A DNA stretch of 64,000 nt from positions 13,287,952 through 13,351,951 of the forward strand of contig JALMQS010000187.1 of the NCBI GenBank assembly GCA_024734495.1, written 5' to 3'. The notes below the pieces were generated by a model. The model did not search any database, was not told where the DNA came from, and saw only the letters and a list, made by a program, of their open reading frames with translations. Origin of the DNA: Forficula auricularia. Its lineage: Eukaryota; Arthropoda; Insecta; Dermaptera; Forficulidae. A program made the translations under genes and the position numbers. This document shows positions 45,345 to 56,525 of this stretch, in pieces; position 1 is the first letter of the stretch; each line of letters begins with the position of its first letter.

Positions 45345-45490
45345 GGTCCAAAGTTCACTCCCCACCATGACCCCTTGAGCCCATGCGACGTGAATTGTGA
45401 ACCCCGTCAGGCCAAAATCAACGCTTTCCAGCAAGGACTCGCGCGTTGAGGACTCTCCAGTGATTCTGCGCGCTCCCACGCGTCTTCCAG
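45345..45490 (+). other. GC-rich exon-like island inside the hAT element
   Basis: CTCTATTGCAG precedes and CTTCCAG|GTGAGA follows: a pyrimidine-rich acceptor and a strong donor exactly bounding a 146-base block that is far GC-richer than its flanks. One plus frame is open for 34 codons (FTPHHDPLSPCDVNCEPR) and then hits TGA. A minus frame is open throughout. It may be a captured host exon or an untranslated exon of the original transposase gene. The product is unknown. Confidence 0.35.
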
Positions 45491-45810
45491 GTGAGATTTT
45501 TTTCCATTCTTTTTTGAATTTTCTTTATTCTACCCATTCTTTATTTATATATTTATTTCACAGTTAAAAAAATAAATTATCTCAATATTAATATTTCGAT
45601 TTCTACTACTTTTTCAAATACTTAACTAAAATTAACATTTAATAACTCGTATTGTAAACCAGTCTTAACCTTTTTAAGCTGCCACCCAAATTTGAGAAAT
45701 ACTATATGTCGAAACGTCGTCCATTTTGATGAGATTTTCTCTACAAAAATCTGCAATCTAGATGGTTTGAGCTTGAACTTCTCTTTCGATAAACAACTCA
45801 ACTAATAAAG

Positions 45811-45925
45811 CAGGGGTGTCCAACCTTTTGGCTTACACGGGCCGCATTTGATGAAAAAACAAACGCTACTATTCATATTTCTCAATAAAAAAAGAATAGT
45901 TATAACATAGAATAATGTAATCCAC
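45811..45925 (+). repeat. Internal duplicate of the hAT left end
   Basis: CAGGGGTGTCCAACCTTTTG and about 100 following bases (GGCCGCATTTGATGAAAA) repeat 44794-44920. No target duplication partner was found for this inner end. Confidence 0.8.
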
Positions 45926-46026
45926 CATGACAGAAATGAAAATATCATAACACAATAATCTACGAGTTATTTTCCTACAGAATATTGTTTTTTAAATTAT
46001 TCAGCACTTCAAAAGTTTTAATTACT

Positions 46027-46930
46027 GAAATAAATAAACTGCAACGGATCGTTGCTAAACTTTATCCAAATTCATTTGAAATATTAATATGTTTGTTCCT
46101 TTATTATTAATCAGATATCACTTGCAATTTGTAGTTCATATTGACATTAATTCAAAAATAATTCTCATTTAATAGTCGAGGAATAACCATTCTACATTGG
46201 ATTTTTGACATTTCGGTTATTATTGTAACCATTACTGAAGACATGGAGGAATCGACTTAAAATCAAAAATAGCCATCGATTCTCATCTAATACTTGAGGA
46301 ATAACAATTCTACATTAGATTTTTGACGTTTCGATTATTATTGGTAACCATTGCTGAAGACATGGAGGAATCGACTCAAGTTGTTTGCCATAAAAGAATT
46401 TAGTCTTTTTGATTTTAAGTCGATTCTTCCACATTTTCAGTAGAGGTTTCCATTAATAGTCAAAACATCAAAAATGGAATGCAATAAGGTTATTCCTCTA
46501 GTATTAGATAAGAATCGATCGTTATTTTTGATTTTAAGTCGATTCCTCCATGTCTTCAGCAATGGTTACCAATAATAATCGAAACGTCAAATACCTAATG
46601 TAGAATTGTTATTCCTCAAGTATTAGATGAGAATCAATCGCTATTTTTGATTTTAAGTCGATTCCTCTATGTCTTCAGCAATGGTTACCAATAAAAACCG
46701 AAACGTCAAAATCCAATATAGAATGATTATTCCTCAAGTACTAGATGAGAATCAATCGCTATTTTTGGTTTAAAGTCGATTTCTCTATGTCTTCAGCAAT
46801 GGTTACTAATAAAAACCGAAACGTCAAAAATCCAATATAGAATGATTATTCCTCAAGTACTAGATGAGAATCAATCGCTATTTTTGGTTTAAAATCGATT
46901 TCTCTATGTCTTCTAAGCAAAGGTAACGGA
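46027..46930. repeat. Head-to-head array of ~120-bp units, copy 1
   Basis: After a leader (CTGCAACGGATCGTTGCTAA) come two units in one orientation, then about five in the other. Each unit carries TAAGTCGATTCCTC, GTCTTCAGCAATGGTTACC, a GGTT/AACC hairpin and CCGAAACGTC. The same leader and array lie at 58668-59545. Here CTTCAG stands on the GAAACGTC strand in place of CTGAAGA, so these units do not form a hammerhead core. Confidence 0.85.
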
Positions 46931-47390
46931 TAAGAAAACAACGCAGTTGCTATGGTTACTTATAAAAATTCCTCCCAAATTTGTAGCATTTCACAGAGAG
47001 AAGCCTATCCATTCTTACTTAAGCAAGGCTAAATGAGCTATATTAAAACTTTCAAATGAATAAATTTTAAAGAATTTAAAAAATTAAAAAAAGTACTATC
47101 TTACTCTAGAGTAAAGTACTTTAAAATATAATTTTACTAAAAACTTTATTTAACCTTTTTTGTGATCCCCAAGGTACTTAATTAGGATATTAAATTTCAT
47201 CAAAATTGGTTAAGTCATTTTCAAGATATTTAGAAAAAACTAAAAGTACTGAAATAAAGTACTAATGTTTGTGGGCCGATATGTACCAAAAACTAATCAG
47301 CGCTTCATTTTGTTAAACTAATGGTAGGTTTTCAATTTCATTTCAATCGGTGCAACGGTGTGGAAAAAATCGTGGGCCAAAAAAACGATA

Positions 47391-47492
47391 ACATCCATCC
47401 ATTCATCCATCCATACATCCATACATCCATACATCCATCCATCCATACATCCATACATCCATACATCCATCCATCCCTACATCCATCCGCAC
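47391..47492 (+). repeat. (ATCC/ATAC)n microsatellite
   Basis: About 25 four-base units of CATC/CATA type. The histidine/isoleucine/proline-rich frames here are its translation only. Confidence 0.95.
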
Positions 47493-48306
47493 GCACTAAA
47501 TGAAAAAATCGCACTTTTTGGCCTCTCGACGAGACCCCATGTAATTTTTGGCAAAACCGTCACGTGCTAAAATTCAACCTAATTGAATACTACAATTTGT
47601 GACTTTAATTGAGTCCATGGGTTCCGTAGTCTTTACCTGAGGACCCTTTGAAGCCACGCTTGCCCCGAGAGCGATTACAATACTTTCACCCATGCTTTGC
47701 ATTGGATAAAGTAAAAATATTTTAGAAAATGTAAATATGAGATGAAGAATGGTTTTTAAATATTTGAAACTTAATTATTATTTTTTACCTGAAAGCTACC
47801 GCTGAGCTTATAACTTTGCTTTTAGTAAATTTTATTCTGGAAAATAGCATTAGGTACTTACTAAATTCATATTTCCATAAAGTGAATAAGTATTGTAAAA
47901 CCAGGAGTATTTGTTTCTGGTTAGATAATTTTTTATAAAATTTTAATAAAGAGACATTATTCAATTTTTCTTTCAGTTCAATCTCGGATTGAATGAATTT
48001 TCAATCAGAAAAATTTGCAGGTAAAATATTTATATAACATATAATAAAAATAGAGTCAAAATATGCCACAATTGCGATTATTTTTTCAGAAATCTTCGAT
48101 ATATTTTTTACATTAAAAATTGAAAATCTTCCCTCTTATTCTTGGAAAACTTTTGAGATGATAATTCTTCTTATTTTAGAAAAAAAATATCAGATTGTAT
48201 CTGATATGTTTTCCAGTAAGTATATAAAAATCTTAATGTTTCAAGGAAGTTTATAATTGGATGTCGGGTCGCATACGGCCCGTGTGCTACGGGATGGACA
48301 GCCCTG

Positions 48307-49750
48307 ATATAGATCATAGGTTCACTTTTAGGGTACTACCTCATATTTTATATTTATAAATAGTTAAAAAAAAAAATAAATAAAAAAACTTAAAGGTAAA
48401 TGAATTTTTATACAAATTTAAATTTTTTTTTTTTTTTTTTACTTTTGATGCTTTAATTTTAATATTAGATTGCTATCAAAGCCTCACATGAGAAAGTTCC
48501 TTGTGCGAATCACATGAGATTATAACCAGATATCGTAAAATTTGGTTAACTTTTCGTCCCTACTTTGATGTTCAACACACGTATGTTATTGTGAAATTCC
48601 TTCAAAATAGCTCATTTTACTTCGGGATGAATCAATCGTGATTTCTCAATAGATAAGCCCTGATACAAAAGGTACGAAATAATCATTTCTTCTTTTCTAA
48701 TAATTCCTTGAATTATAAATCATAATATTTATTTTAAATAGGTACTGACCAATTTAACTGGAACCACCTAAGATTATAAAACAAGAAATGAGAAACACTG
48801 TACGAAGTACGAACTCTTACACTGAGACCCGAAAAAACTGATAAAAAATTGCCATTTAATGACGAATTAAATAACAAGGAGATGGTACAGATGAAGACAA
48901 AATAATGTTCGAATTTTAATAAGAACAAATTGCTAGAAAGCAAGATTAATCGAAGATTGTTTAAACAAATTAATCAGTTCATTTTATAATTAATATAATT
49001 TACTTCCGACTTTGAGATAGCTATTCAAGATTAATATTTTATAATGCTTGTCTTTTATGTTTTAGCATGATAATAATATGCCCCTAATAGCGAATAAAAG
49101 CGTTTCTCCTGTCAATATAAACTGGAATTTTCGGGCTGTTTACACTAAAGCTTTTGGTAAACTTGTGAACTAATAAAAGGTAAATTTGATTCAAGTCAAT
49201 TAAGCCATTAGAAGGAAGCGATAAAACACCTAATGAATCAAATAAATAAAACGCATTGAATAGGTATGGTAGTACCTAGCCAGCCATTCATAAAATTAAT
49301 GCTTTCACCATCATTTTTATTATTATACATTCAATACTCGTAATGCTTGCTTTAATTTATTTATAGTGGACTGTACGACCACTCACGCTGTTGTCGCCTT
49401 TTGTGAATATAGTTCAAATGTGAAAACGATCGAATAATTTATAGTTCAATCTTGCTGATATTTATATCGCAACAGAGTATCACCTAGAGAAAAATTGTTT
49501 AATTGAGAAAATTGTATTTTAGAATTATGAAACTGGATGCGGATGACAATTACTTAATTCGAATTTATCAAATAAAGCAGAAATTAAAGTAGAGGAAAAA
49601 GGAAAACTTAGGCTTTGTGAATATGTAGTTATTTGACAATTTTTGTTAAAGAACATGTTGAGCTAGAATAGTTCTATCATGACTAGAAGGGTAGCATATT
49701 AATTGAAAAGTTTTTTTGCCAAGAGTAGTCGACTTGTTGATTCATAAAGA
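48307..49750. other. AT-rich spacer, no gene seen
   Basis: Long A and T tracts at 48365-48440. 49160-49420 looks single-copy with ATTA-type motifs. No supported frame. Confidence 0.4.
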
Positions 49751-49754
49751 GAAA

Positions 49755-49860
49755 TGACTAAAGTTGTCCTCTGCTTGATGTAAATAAACATACATATAGG
49801 TATATAACGAATATAAATTATATACCTATATTCCTCGACTCAAGAGTATTCTTATAAAGG
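49755..49860 (+). repeat. TCCTCTGCTTGATG MITE terminus
   Basis: AAAGTTGTCCTCTGCTTGAT followed by GTAAATAAACATACATATAG matches the left end of the MITE at 12678. The other terminus was not found nearby. Confidence 0.5.
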
Positions 49861-49909
49861 GTTGAATTTTATTATTATTTGTGTTATATATATGTGTGTG
49901 TGTGTGTAT

Positions 49910-49985
49910 ATGAGCTTTTCGTGCGTTCCTTCGGCACGCCCTCGAAGCTCGGCCTTCCGAGCTGGTGGGCGGCGTCTCGGTCCAA
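49910..49985. other. GC-rich patch, unexplained
   Basis: CGTGCGTTCCTTCGGCACGC and GAAGCTCGGCCTTCCGAGCT contain internal hairpins and stand out against the AT-rich flanks. Preceded by a (GT)n tract. Unknown function; a structured RNA or a transposon tip are both possible. Confidence 0.3.
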
Positions 49986-50321
49986 AAATTTTATTCCTCT
50001 TAAAAAACCACACTCCAAATGTATACCTGTAAATTCCCGAAAATACATAGTCTCTTTAAAGTTTTCCTCATTTTCGTCCTGACACAGCTACAGAAATGAG
50101 GCTCTAGATATTAATCTGAAAGTATTTTTTTCTATAATCTAGCAGCATTGTGATATTTTTTGTGTGGAAATAGATTTATTTAATTAAGTGGAATCATGTC
50201 AGCCAATCACGTGTACTTCATGTTTATCTCGACTCAAAACACAAATATACCGACGGCATCAGCGCCCCCTGTCGGCAGCATTACGTTAGCGTTGCTGCAA
50301 ATTAATCTGGGCTATTATATA

Positions 50322-50898
50322 TATAATGACTCGCTAGCTCATCGAAGAAATGTCTCTGCCCTTTCCCTTTTCTATAGATACTATCACGGCAGGTGCTCTT
50401 ATGAGATAAAATCAATAATCCCCCCCCAAAGAATGCTTTGCGAGTAGCACGCGTTTTGCCGACTCCAAGACTCTTTCGTGGTCAAATTAGAAAAGTGCCG
50501 GACCACTTCATTCGCCAATACGTATATCCCCATGACTTCAAGGAACTGGAACTCTCTCCCAGCCTCCATCTTATACCCGCACTTATAATCTTCAAACCTT
50601 CAAAACCCGAGTGCATAAACACCTACGTCTCCACCTCTCACTTAATCAACTTTTCCTTCTCTTCGGTAATGCAAGGGTCTTTCGAGATCAATAGGGGTTG
50701 CATCTTTACTGGCGCGCCCCTTCTTGCATTCGATTGCATTAAAAAAAAAAAATGAAATATTGTTAATCATTGTTAGATTACTTATAAAGTACATATCTAT
50801 ATGAAATATTGTTAATTCTTTTAACATGTATATTAATTATTGTTATTTAAATTGTTAATGAGACTGGATGAAGGATGATAAATAAATAAATACAAAAT
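50322..50898 (+). pseudogene. Jockey/CR1-like LINE 3' copy with full tail
   Basis: It begins at SLAHRRNVSALSLFYRYYHG and keeps the C-terminal region, then the 3' UTR (AATGCAAGGGTCTTTCGAG, CCTTCTTGCATTCGATTGC), an A tract at 50741-50752 and a further 3' segment ending GATGATAAATAAATAAATAC. The other copies stop at the A tract, so this shows the longest tail. It is severely 5' truncated. Confidence 0.8.
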
Positions 50899-51088
50899 CT
50901 TCGTTCTTTTTAGAAATATTTATGTTATTTCCCATAGGTTCAAATACCCGATCGGATGTAAGTAATAGTAAATTTGTTTTGTTGTAATAGCGAGGTGGTT
51001 ACATAACAAAGAAATGCAAATAATGATGAAGATCAAACCTTTAAAGCTATAATCTTTTACAAATAAATTATATAAATTTTATATATTA

Positions 51089-51282
51089 GTGGCGGATTTA
51101 GCACTTACGGTAAGAGGCTTCGAACCCAACTCAATTTTGAGGCCAGCCTCTAAATATTTTCACTAATTACACTAAATATGATCACAATAATAAAATAAAA
51201 TATTTTTAATTTTATTAATAGCTGAATTTTGAGGCTCTCTTGATTTATGAGGACCAGCCACGTGCTTTGTAGAAATCCGCCA
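51089..51282. mobile_element. MITE with GTGGCGGATTT ends, nested
   Basis: GTGGCGGATTTAGC at the left and TAGAAATCCGCCA at the right are inverted. It sits between two halves of a TCCTCTGCTTGATG-type MITE (about 51030-51088 and 51283-51345), so it inserted into that element. Confidence 0.55.
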
Positions 51283-51762
51283 ATCAATATATATGTATAT
51301 GTTTATTTGCATCAAGTAGAGGACAGCCTCATTGATTTCTCTTTATGTACCTTATTAATTCAAACATATGTGTTGAATCTCAACATATTAATCGTTATAG
51401 TCGTTTGAAAGCTTCCCATTTAGCAATTAGTTTTTATACATTTTTAAACGAAAGTTGTGAATCTTGAAAAACCAAAATTTAAACAGATCTTTGGTTTATA
51501 AATACAAACATGTGGACATCAGAACGAACTTTCGAAGAGCTCTAATTCTTCAGTTATCATGGTTTTCGAAATTCAACACACACAACACACACACACATGC
51601 CCGCGGCCAAATAGACAGAAAAAATTATCGTTGAAACAAAAATTCTTCACGTTTCAGATATGCCTAAGCTATCTCAGTAAGAGAAGCTTGTGTCCTTTCA
51701 AATTTTATTAAGTCGTTTTTAAGAAAATAATTTTTAATAATAAGTCATGTTACTTTCTTATA

Positions 51763-51770
51763 GGGTTGCC
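51763..51770. other. 8-bp target-site duplication (hAT)
   Basis: CTTTCTTA here and again at 52374-52381, exactly bounding the element between them. Confidence 0.9.
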
Positions 51771-52373
51771 ACCGTTTTTTGAAGAAAAAGTAGTATTATT
51801 TTTAAGTTGTGAAAATATAGTACTTTTGGGAAATTTAGAAAAAAAAATAGTAAACATTTATTTTTCATTTTTTATTTTATATATTATTTATTTAATTATT
51901 TAATTTTCCATGCGTATTTATTATTACTTTTTGCTTTGACTAGCAAAGTTCTATTATTTTTAAAATAATCATAGGAATTCGTACAATTTAGATCCATATT
52001 AAAATACATAAACAATTAGTATTTTTAATTAAATTAATAGATGCTTTATTTCGTTCTTCTCGCCATTTCACATTCATGACGGAAAAAATTATTTCTGTAA
52101 AAGCAGAAGTGCAGGAATGGAGAGAAAAATCTAATAATTTTAAATGTATTAGTTAAACATGTATCTGTGCTTTGAAAATCATTTGCCATTTTTCAGCAGT
52201 ATTTTTAGATTGAAATACCAGTCACAGTTAAGATAAAAAAACCGCAACAATTGAATTAGCGATGAAAATATAGTACAGTACATTTCGTACTATATTATTT
52301 TTTCTATAATATATAGTACAATTGGCTAAAATATAGTAAAATACTATATAATATAGTACAGGTGGCAACCCTA
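51771..52373. mobile_element. Non-autonomous hAT element, 603 bp
   Basis: TAGGGTTGCCACC at the left is the inverse of GGTGGCAACCCTA at the right, with perfect 8-bp duplications. The right part contains repeated TATAGTACA hairpins at 52265-52365. No transposase. Confidence 0.88.
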
Positions 52374-52381
52374 CTTTCTTA

Positions 52382-53094
52382 TTCAACTCAAAATCTCTAA
52401 ATTTAACCATTTTATAATTATTTTTTCAAGTTTTGACTTGTCGGCCGGGGAATCCCCTCACGCCAGCCTATTTTTCTATTGTTGCATTTTACTTATGTAT
52501 GTGTATCTATCTATTCTTATTAAACGAGCAAAAAATTGTATATATATTTATTTATATCTTAGTTCTATTTTGAAAACGGCTCTACCGATTTTGATGAAAC
52601 CAACTCTATTAACAAGTTTTGAGGATGAGAAAACGATCTGGCTAGGTCTGGATCTTGACAAATTTCATCTTAATTGATCTTTTTCTTAATTAAAGTAATT
52701 ATTTATAGATGAAAATCTCAATAAAAAAGTTTGTTTACATATTTTTCAATTATCTTTTATTGATTAATTGGTTTTTTAATTTTAAAACCCACTAATAGGT
52801 TATAGCAAATATTAATATATATATTAAAATTAGGAATTTTTTGTTTGTTTTTAATTAACAGGTGTCTAAATCATAACATTACAGGTGGATTCATAACAAA
52901 ACAGGTGTGTTTACAAACAAAGTGGTTGAAGTGGCTTTTTTTTATATAACTTGGAAACAAATCTTATTTATGTTTTTATTTCAGATCCTATACGATTATT
53001 TTTATTTATTATTATTTTCCTATTTATTTTTTTGTAATATTTATCAATATGAACGAATATGGGTAAATTGATGTACGAGTAAACAAATATACAC
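52382..53094. other. AT-rich spacer
   Basis: Nothing recognised. A short GC patch, TCGGCCGGGGAATCCCCTCA, is at 52441. Confidence 0.4.
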
Positions 53095-54092
53095 GATATG
53101 GATAGAAAGCTTTCTGACAAACCGAAGTATAAAAGTTGTGGTGGATGGAACATCATCTGAATCGTTCTCTACAAACTCTGGTGTTCCCCAAGGCTCTGTA
53201 ATCTCCTCCACACTCTTCCTTATTTATATAAACGACCTTATTGATCAAACGGCAAACCCCACTCATTGTTACGCCGACGATAGCACTCTACACGGCAAAC
53301 CCTCTCTCCCGAATAATCGAATCAATATTGCCTCCTCAATTACTCTCGACCTAGACAATCTGAATAAATGGGGCTCTCAAAATTTAGTTAACTTTAATTC
53401 AAATAAGACTCAATGTTGTCTAATTTCTAGGCGCGAAAATAGAGATTTCCCTGATATTCACTTCGATTCGAATACCCTGAAAATGTGTGACAGCCTATCC
53501 ATGTTGGGCGTCTCTGTCGCATCTGACCTGTCTTGGAATGAACACATCTCCTCTGTGGCGAAATCTGCAGCAAGGAAGATTGGCTTCTTATTCAGGTCCA
53601 AGCGATTTTACAAACCCCCACAACTTCTCACCATCTACAAGGCCCAAATCCGCCCCTATCTCGAATACTGCTCTCATCTGTGGAGAGGAGCCTCAAAATA
53701 TTCTCTTGCTACCCTTGATGCAATTCAGAAACGAGCCGTCAGGCTAATTGACGATTCTACCCTCACCGACTCCCTCGACTCGTTGGCTCATCGAAGAGAT
53801 GTCTCTGCCCTTTCCCTTTTCTATAGATACTATCACGGCAGGTGCTCTGATGAGATAAAGTCAATAATTCCCCCAAAGCATACTTTGCACGCAGCACACG
53901 TTTTGCCGACTCCCAACACTCTTTGCGGTCAAATTGGAAAAGTGCCGGACCACTTCATTCGCGAATACATATATCCCCATGACTTCAAGGAACTGGAACT
54001 CTCTCCCAGCCTCTATCTTTCCCAGCACCTATGATCTTCAAACCTTCAAAACCAGGGTGCATAGACACCTACGTCTACACCCTCTCACTTAA
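53095..54092 (+). pseudogene. LINE reverse transcriptase, 5' truncated (Jockey/CR1-like)
   Basis: The enzyme copies the element's RNA into the genome by target-primed reverse transcription. The frame starts inside the domain at WIESFLTNRSIKVVVDG, then SGVPQGSVISSTLF and CYADDSTLH, the YADD active-site box. The thumb-type region follows (LGVSVASDLSWNEH, RPYLEYCSHLWRGA, LDAIQKRAVRLI). Near 53990 the frame slips: WNSLPASIFPSTYDLQTFKT, the conserved C-terminal block, is read in another frame down to TAA at 54090-54092. The copy at 50322 has the same bases at this point. The fingers, endonuclease and ORF1 are missing. Dead copy. Confidence 0.9.
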
Positions 54093-54210
54093 TCAACTTT
54101 CCCTTCTCTTCGGTAATGCAAGGGTCTTTCGAGATCCATAGGGGCTACACCTTTACTGGTGCACCCCTTCTTGCATTCGATTGCATTAAAAAAAAAAAAA
54201 AAAAAAAAAA
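54093..54210 (+). repeat. LINE 3' UTR and poly(A)
   Basis: AATGCAAGGGTCTTTCGAGA to CTTCTTGCATTCGATTGCAT and an A tract of about 24. The same end occurs at 50650-50752 and 63085-63172. Confidence 0.85.
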
Positions 54211-54239
54211 CACATGCAATATGTAGACCATTAGAAAGC

Positions 54240-54370
54240 TAGAAATGCAAAAACTGGGTGTGGGGTGGGGGATGGATGTGGGGGGTGCAGGGGTGGGGTG
54301 GAGTGTGGGTGGCAGTTGAGGGAGCAGTGGTGGGGGTGGGGTGCGTGGTTTGGGAGGGGGGTCCAGGGCG
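54240..54370 (+). repeat. G-rich tract, quadruplex-prone
   Basis: Repeated GGGGTGGGG, GGGGGTGCAGGGG and GGGAGGGGGG blocks on the plus strand. A similar C-rich tract in opposite orientation is at 60780-60985, next to ATGTACAGACAAAA, so it is probably part of a mobile element. Confidence 0.6.
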
Positions 54371-54540
54371 TGTACTATATATATTTGTATTTTTTTTAAT
54401 TTGGTTACCGTGCATTGCTCGGTGACTCCAGGTACTTATTATTTATATTTGACTGATTAAAGAGATTGATTACTGAATTATACTTCTATTATTACATTAG
54501 GGCTGCCCTTAACAGCTAGTTATATATACATCTCTCTTCT

Positions 54541-54593
54541 ATCTCCGACTCCGACTTCGACTTCGACTCCGGCTCCGGCCCCGACTCCGATAA
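54541..54593 (+). repeat. (GACTCC)n-like hexanucleotide repeat
   Basis: About eight units of CTCCGA/CTTCGA/CTCCGG. Simple sequence. Confidence 0.8.
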
Positions 54594-54599
54594 ATGAAA

Positions 54600-55900
54600 T
54601 TTAAAATCTCCAGTTCCAGTAAACCCACCTCTGTAACATCCCTAGTTTGGATGTAAGTAAATTCGTTATGTTAATAAGACGGTCACTTTTAAACGAAAAC
54701 TATAATCTATTTACTTTTTCTTTTCCTGAAAAGGATTATTACACTGATCAATAAACTGATCCTAGAAGATTGTTCCTATCTGATAAAACTAATTTGGTTT
54801 AGTTAGGAGTACTTGGCGTGTGAGTTTCGACACCCGCATGTCCGTTTTATACTATTTCACAGTCTAACGCAAAAGAATGGAAAATGCGCTCTGGGAATAA
54901 TTAAATCAACACATGATTTTATTCCCTAGTTATTTAATAGCCCACCCTTTTTTTATTTGCTTTTGATTATTTTTTCATAATTTTATAAATATTTAACTTG
55001 TCCTTTTATAAATTATTAAAAATTGACAGACTAAATCCGTGAAAATAGCTTCTCTCGATTATGTCCTCAATTTGAGTGAGCTGTAATGCAATTCGAAGCT
55101 TGCTTTGAAATTCCCAATGGACCTCCTCAGGATTCTGAATTAGAACCAGGAATAGATTTGTTGTTCACTTGGAACCAATTCTATTGAGAGCAGAACAACA
55201 TTATTAGATTACTTAGTTTATTAACAATTCAACTTGATGAAAACATTTTGATAATCAATCTTAATTATTATATTAACATAAATTAAATATAGTTTTATCA
55301 AAGATCAACTTAGTTATGTAGATGAGTCCATGCATATACAATTAGCAATAAAGTTGAACTACAATCATTATTGATCAGTGCCGTATCAAGTAAGTAAAAG
55401 TAAAAAGAGGAAATGTGAGAGAAATAAATGGAAATTAAGGGTATCAAAACTTCCCTTTAGTTGGCAGAGCCAGTGACAAAATATTTTACACCTTCTCTTA
55501 AAAATAAATATCAGTTTCGATTTAAAAACAAAAACAAAACATCTAAATTAAAATTACAATCAAAGGTAATTAAATCAAATCACCTAGAGGAGGGTGTAAG
55601 AAATAATGAATTTTTAAATATTTTTCTAATTAATATATTAAGTGGATATATATCAAAGAGAGTTATTTTGATGATGTTGGATCATATCTTTTTCATTTCT
55701 CTTGGTCCAGATTTAAGATTTATGGACCCCAATAGCCTCAACCAGCAGTGGTCTAGCGATATATATATCTCATATTAGTTTCGAGGAAGAGGAGGTGGGG
55801 AAAAAAGAGTACTAAATTCTGCTGAGAATGAAATACTGTATAATATTGTTACTGCCGCTGAGAGAGGAGACAGAGGCTAATGTCACATTGTATTTCCTTC
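54600..55900. other. AT-rich spacer
   Basis: A 105-codon plus frame at 55461-55778 starts at an ATG-less position in some contexts and is lysine/asparagine-rich. No motif is visible. Not called. Confidence 0.35.
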
Positions 55901-55904
55901 AAAA

Positions 55905-55955
55905 CCCTGAAGAAGGAAGGAATAAACCTCCGAAACGTCGGCGTCGGCTTTGAAT
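55905..55955 (+). ncRNA. Candidate hammerhead-like core, solo
   Basis: CTGAAGA, A, GGAAGG hairpin closing CCTCC (one bulged base), GAAACGTC. Flanks CC/GG pair next to the core, and TTCAAA/TTTGAA beyond an internal loop. No inverted partner is visible nearby. Confidence 0.35.
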
Positions 55956-56233
55956 AAAAAAAAAGATAGTTAGCTCAAAAACCATGTGAATATAAAACGA
56001 AATTCAAATGTAGTTTAGGTGCATTGAGATTAAGAAAAAAGTTTTAATATATAAATATTTTATTATTACCATAATATTATCATCGAAAATTTTGAAACTC
56101 TAATTTTAAAAGATTTACCTAACCTCCAGTCTATTAAACATATTAATAAAATTAAATAAAATTATCAAGATAAGAATTTATATTTAAAAGGTCTCTAATC
56201 TGAGATTTTAATAGAATAATTTTACATTGCATA

Positions 56234-56305
56234 TCGGAGGGCCCATCCCCTCAGGAGTTGAACCCGAATACTAACACGCTTGCCGTTAGTTCGACCTTCG
56301 GGTTA
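56234..56305 (-). repeat. tRNA-like SINE fragment
   Basis: The minus strand has CGGGTTCAACTCC, a B box, after CTAACGGCAAGCGTGTTAGT, A-box-like. Stems are poor. Probably a tRNA-derived SINE remnant. Confidence 0.35.
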
Positions 56306-56394
56306 ATTATTTTAAATAAAATGAAATTAAGGGAAAATCCTATAAATCATGAGAGACGCTTGTATTTTTGAAAATAAAATTTTAAGGGTCTGAA

Positions 56395-56525
56395 ATGAAA
56401 ATGAAGGTCGTGACGAATTGAAGATTGTAATAGATTTTAGAAGAGAGAGGCAGAGAGCAAGTTCCAGTCTTTGAAGGCTAGAAAAATAAATGAATTGACG
56501 AAGGAACCGCTGCAGCGGTTAAATT
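56395..56525 (-). pseudogene. LINE C-terminal scrap
   Basis: Minus-strand reading VNSFIFLAFKDWNLLSASLF, then KIYYNLQ, resembles the conserved WNSLPA...YNLQ end of the LINE family. Heavily decayed. Confidence 0.4.

Larger units (their letters stand above)
44794..48306. mobile_element. hAT element of 3.5 kb with 8-bp duplication
   Basis: The left end CAGGGGTGTCCAACCTTTTG and right end GGATGGACAGCCCTG are inverted hAT termini. ATATAGAT stands on both sides (44786-44793, 48307-48314). No transposase frame remains. A second copy of the left terminus lies inside at 45811, the array at 46027 has invaded it, and a GC-rich island sits at 45345-45490. The element is therefore a composite that moved as one unit, or was invaded after moving. 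Confidence 0.85.

Noticed and set aside
46027..46930. CRISPR array
   Set aside because: The regular repeats are diverged, in both orientations, without unique spacers, and the DNA is animal nuclear sequence.
47321..47570. Two overlapping His/Ile/Pro-rich frames
   Set aside because: These are translations of an ATCC/ATAC microsatellite.
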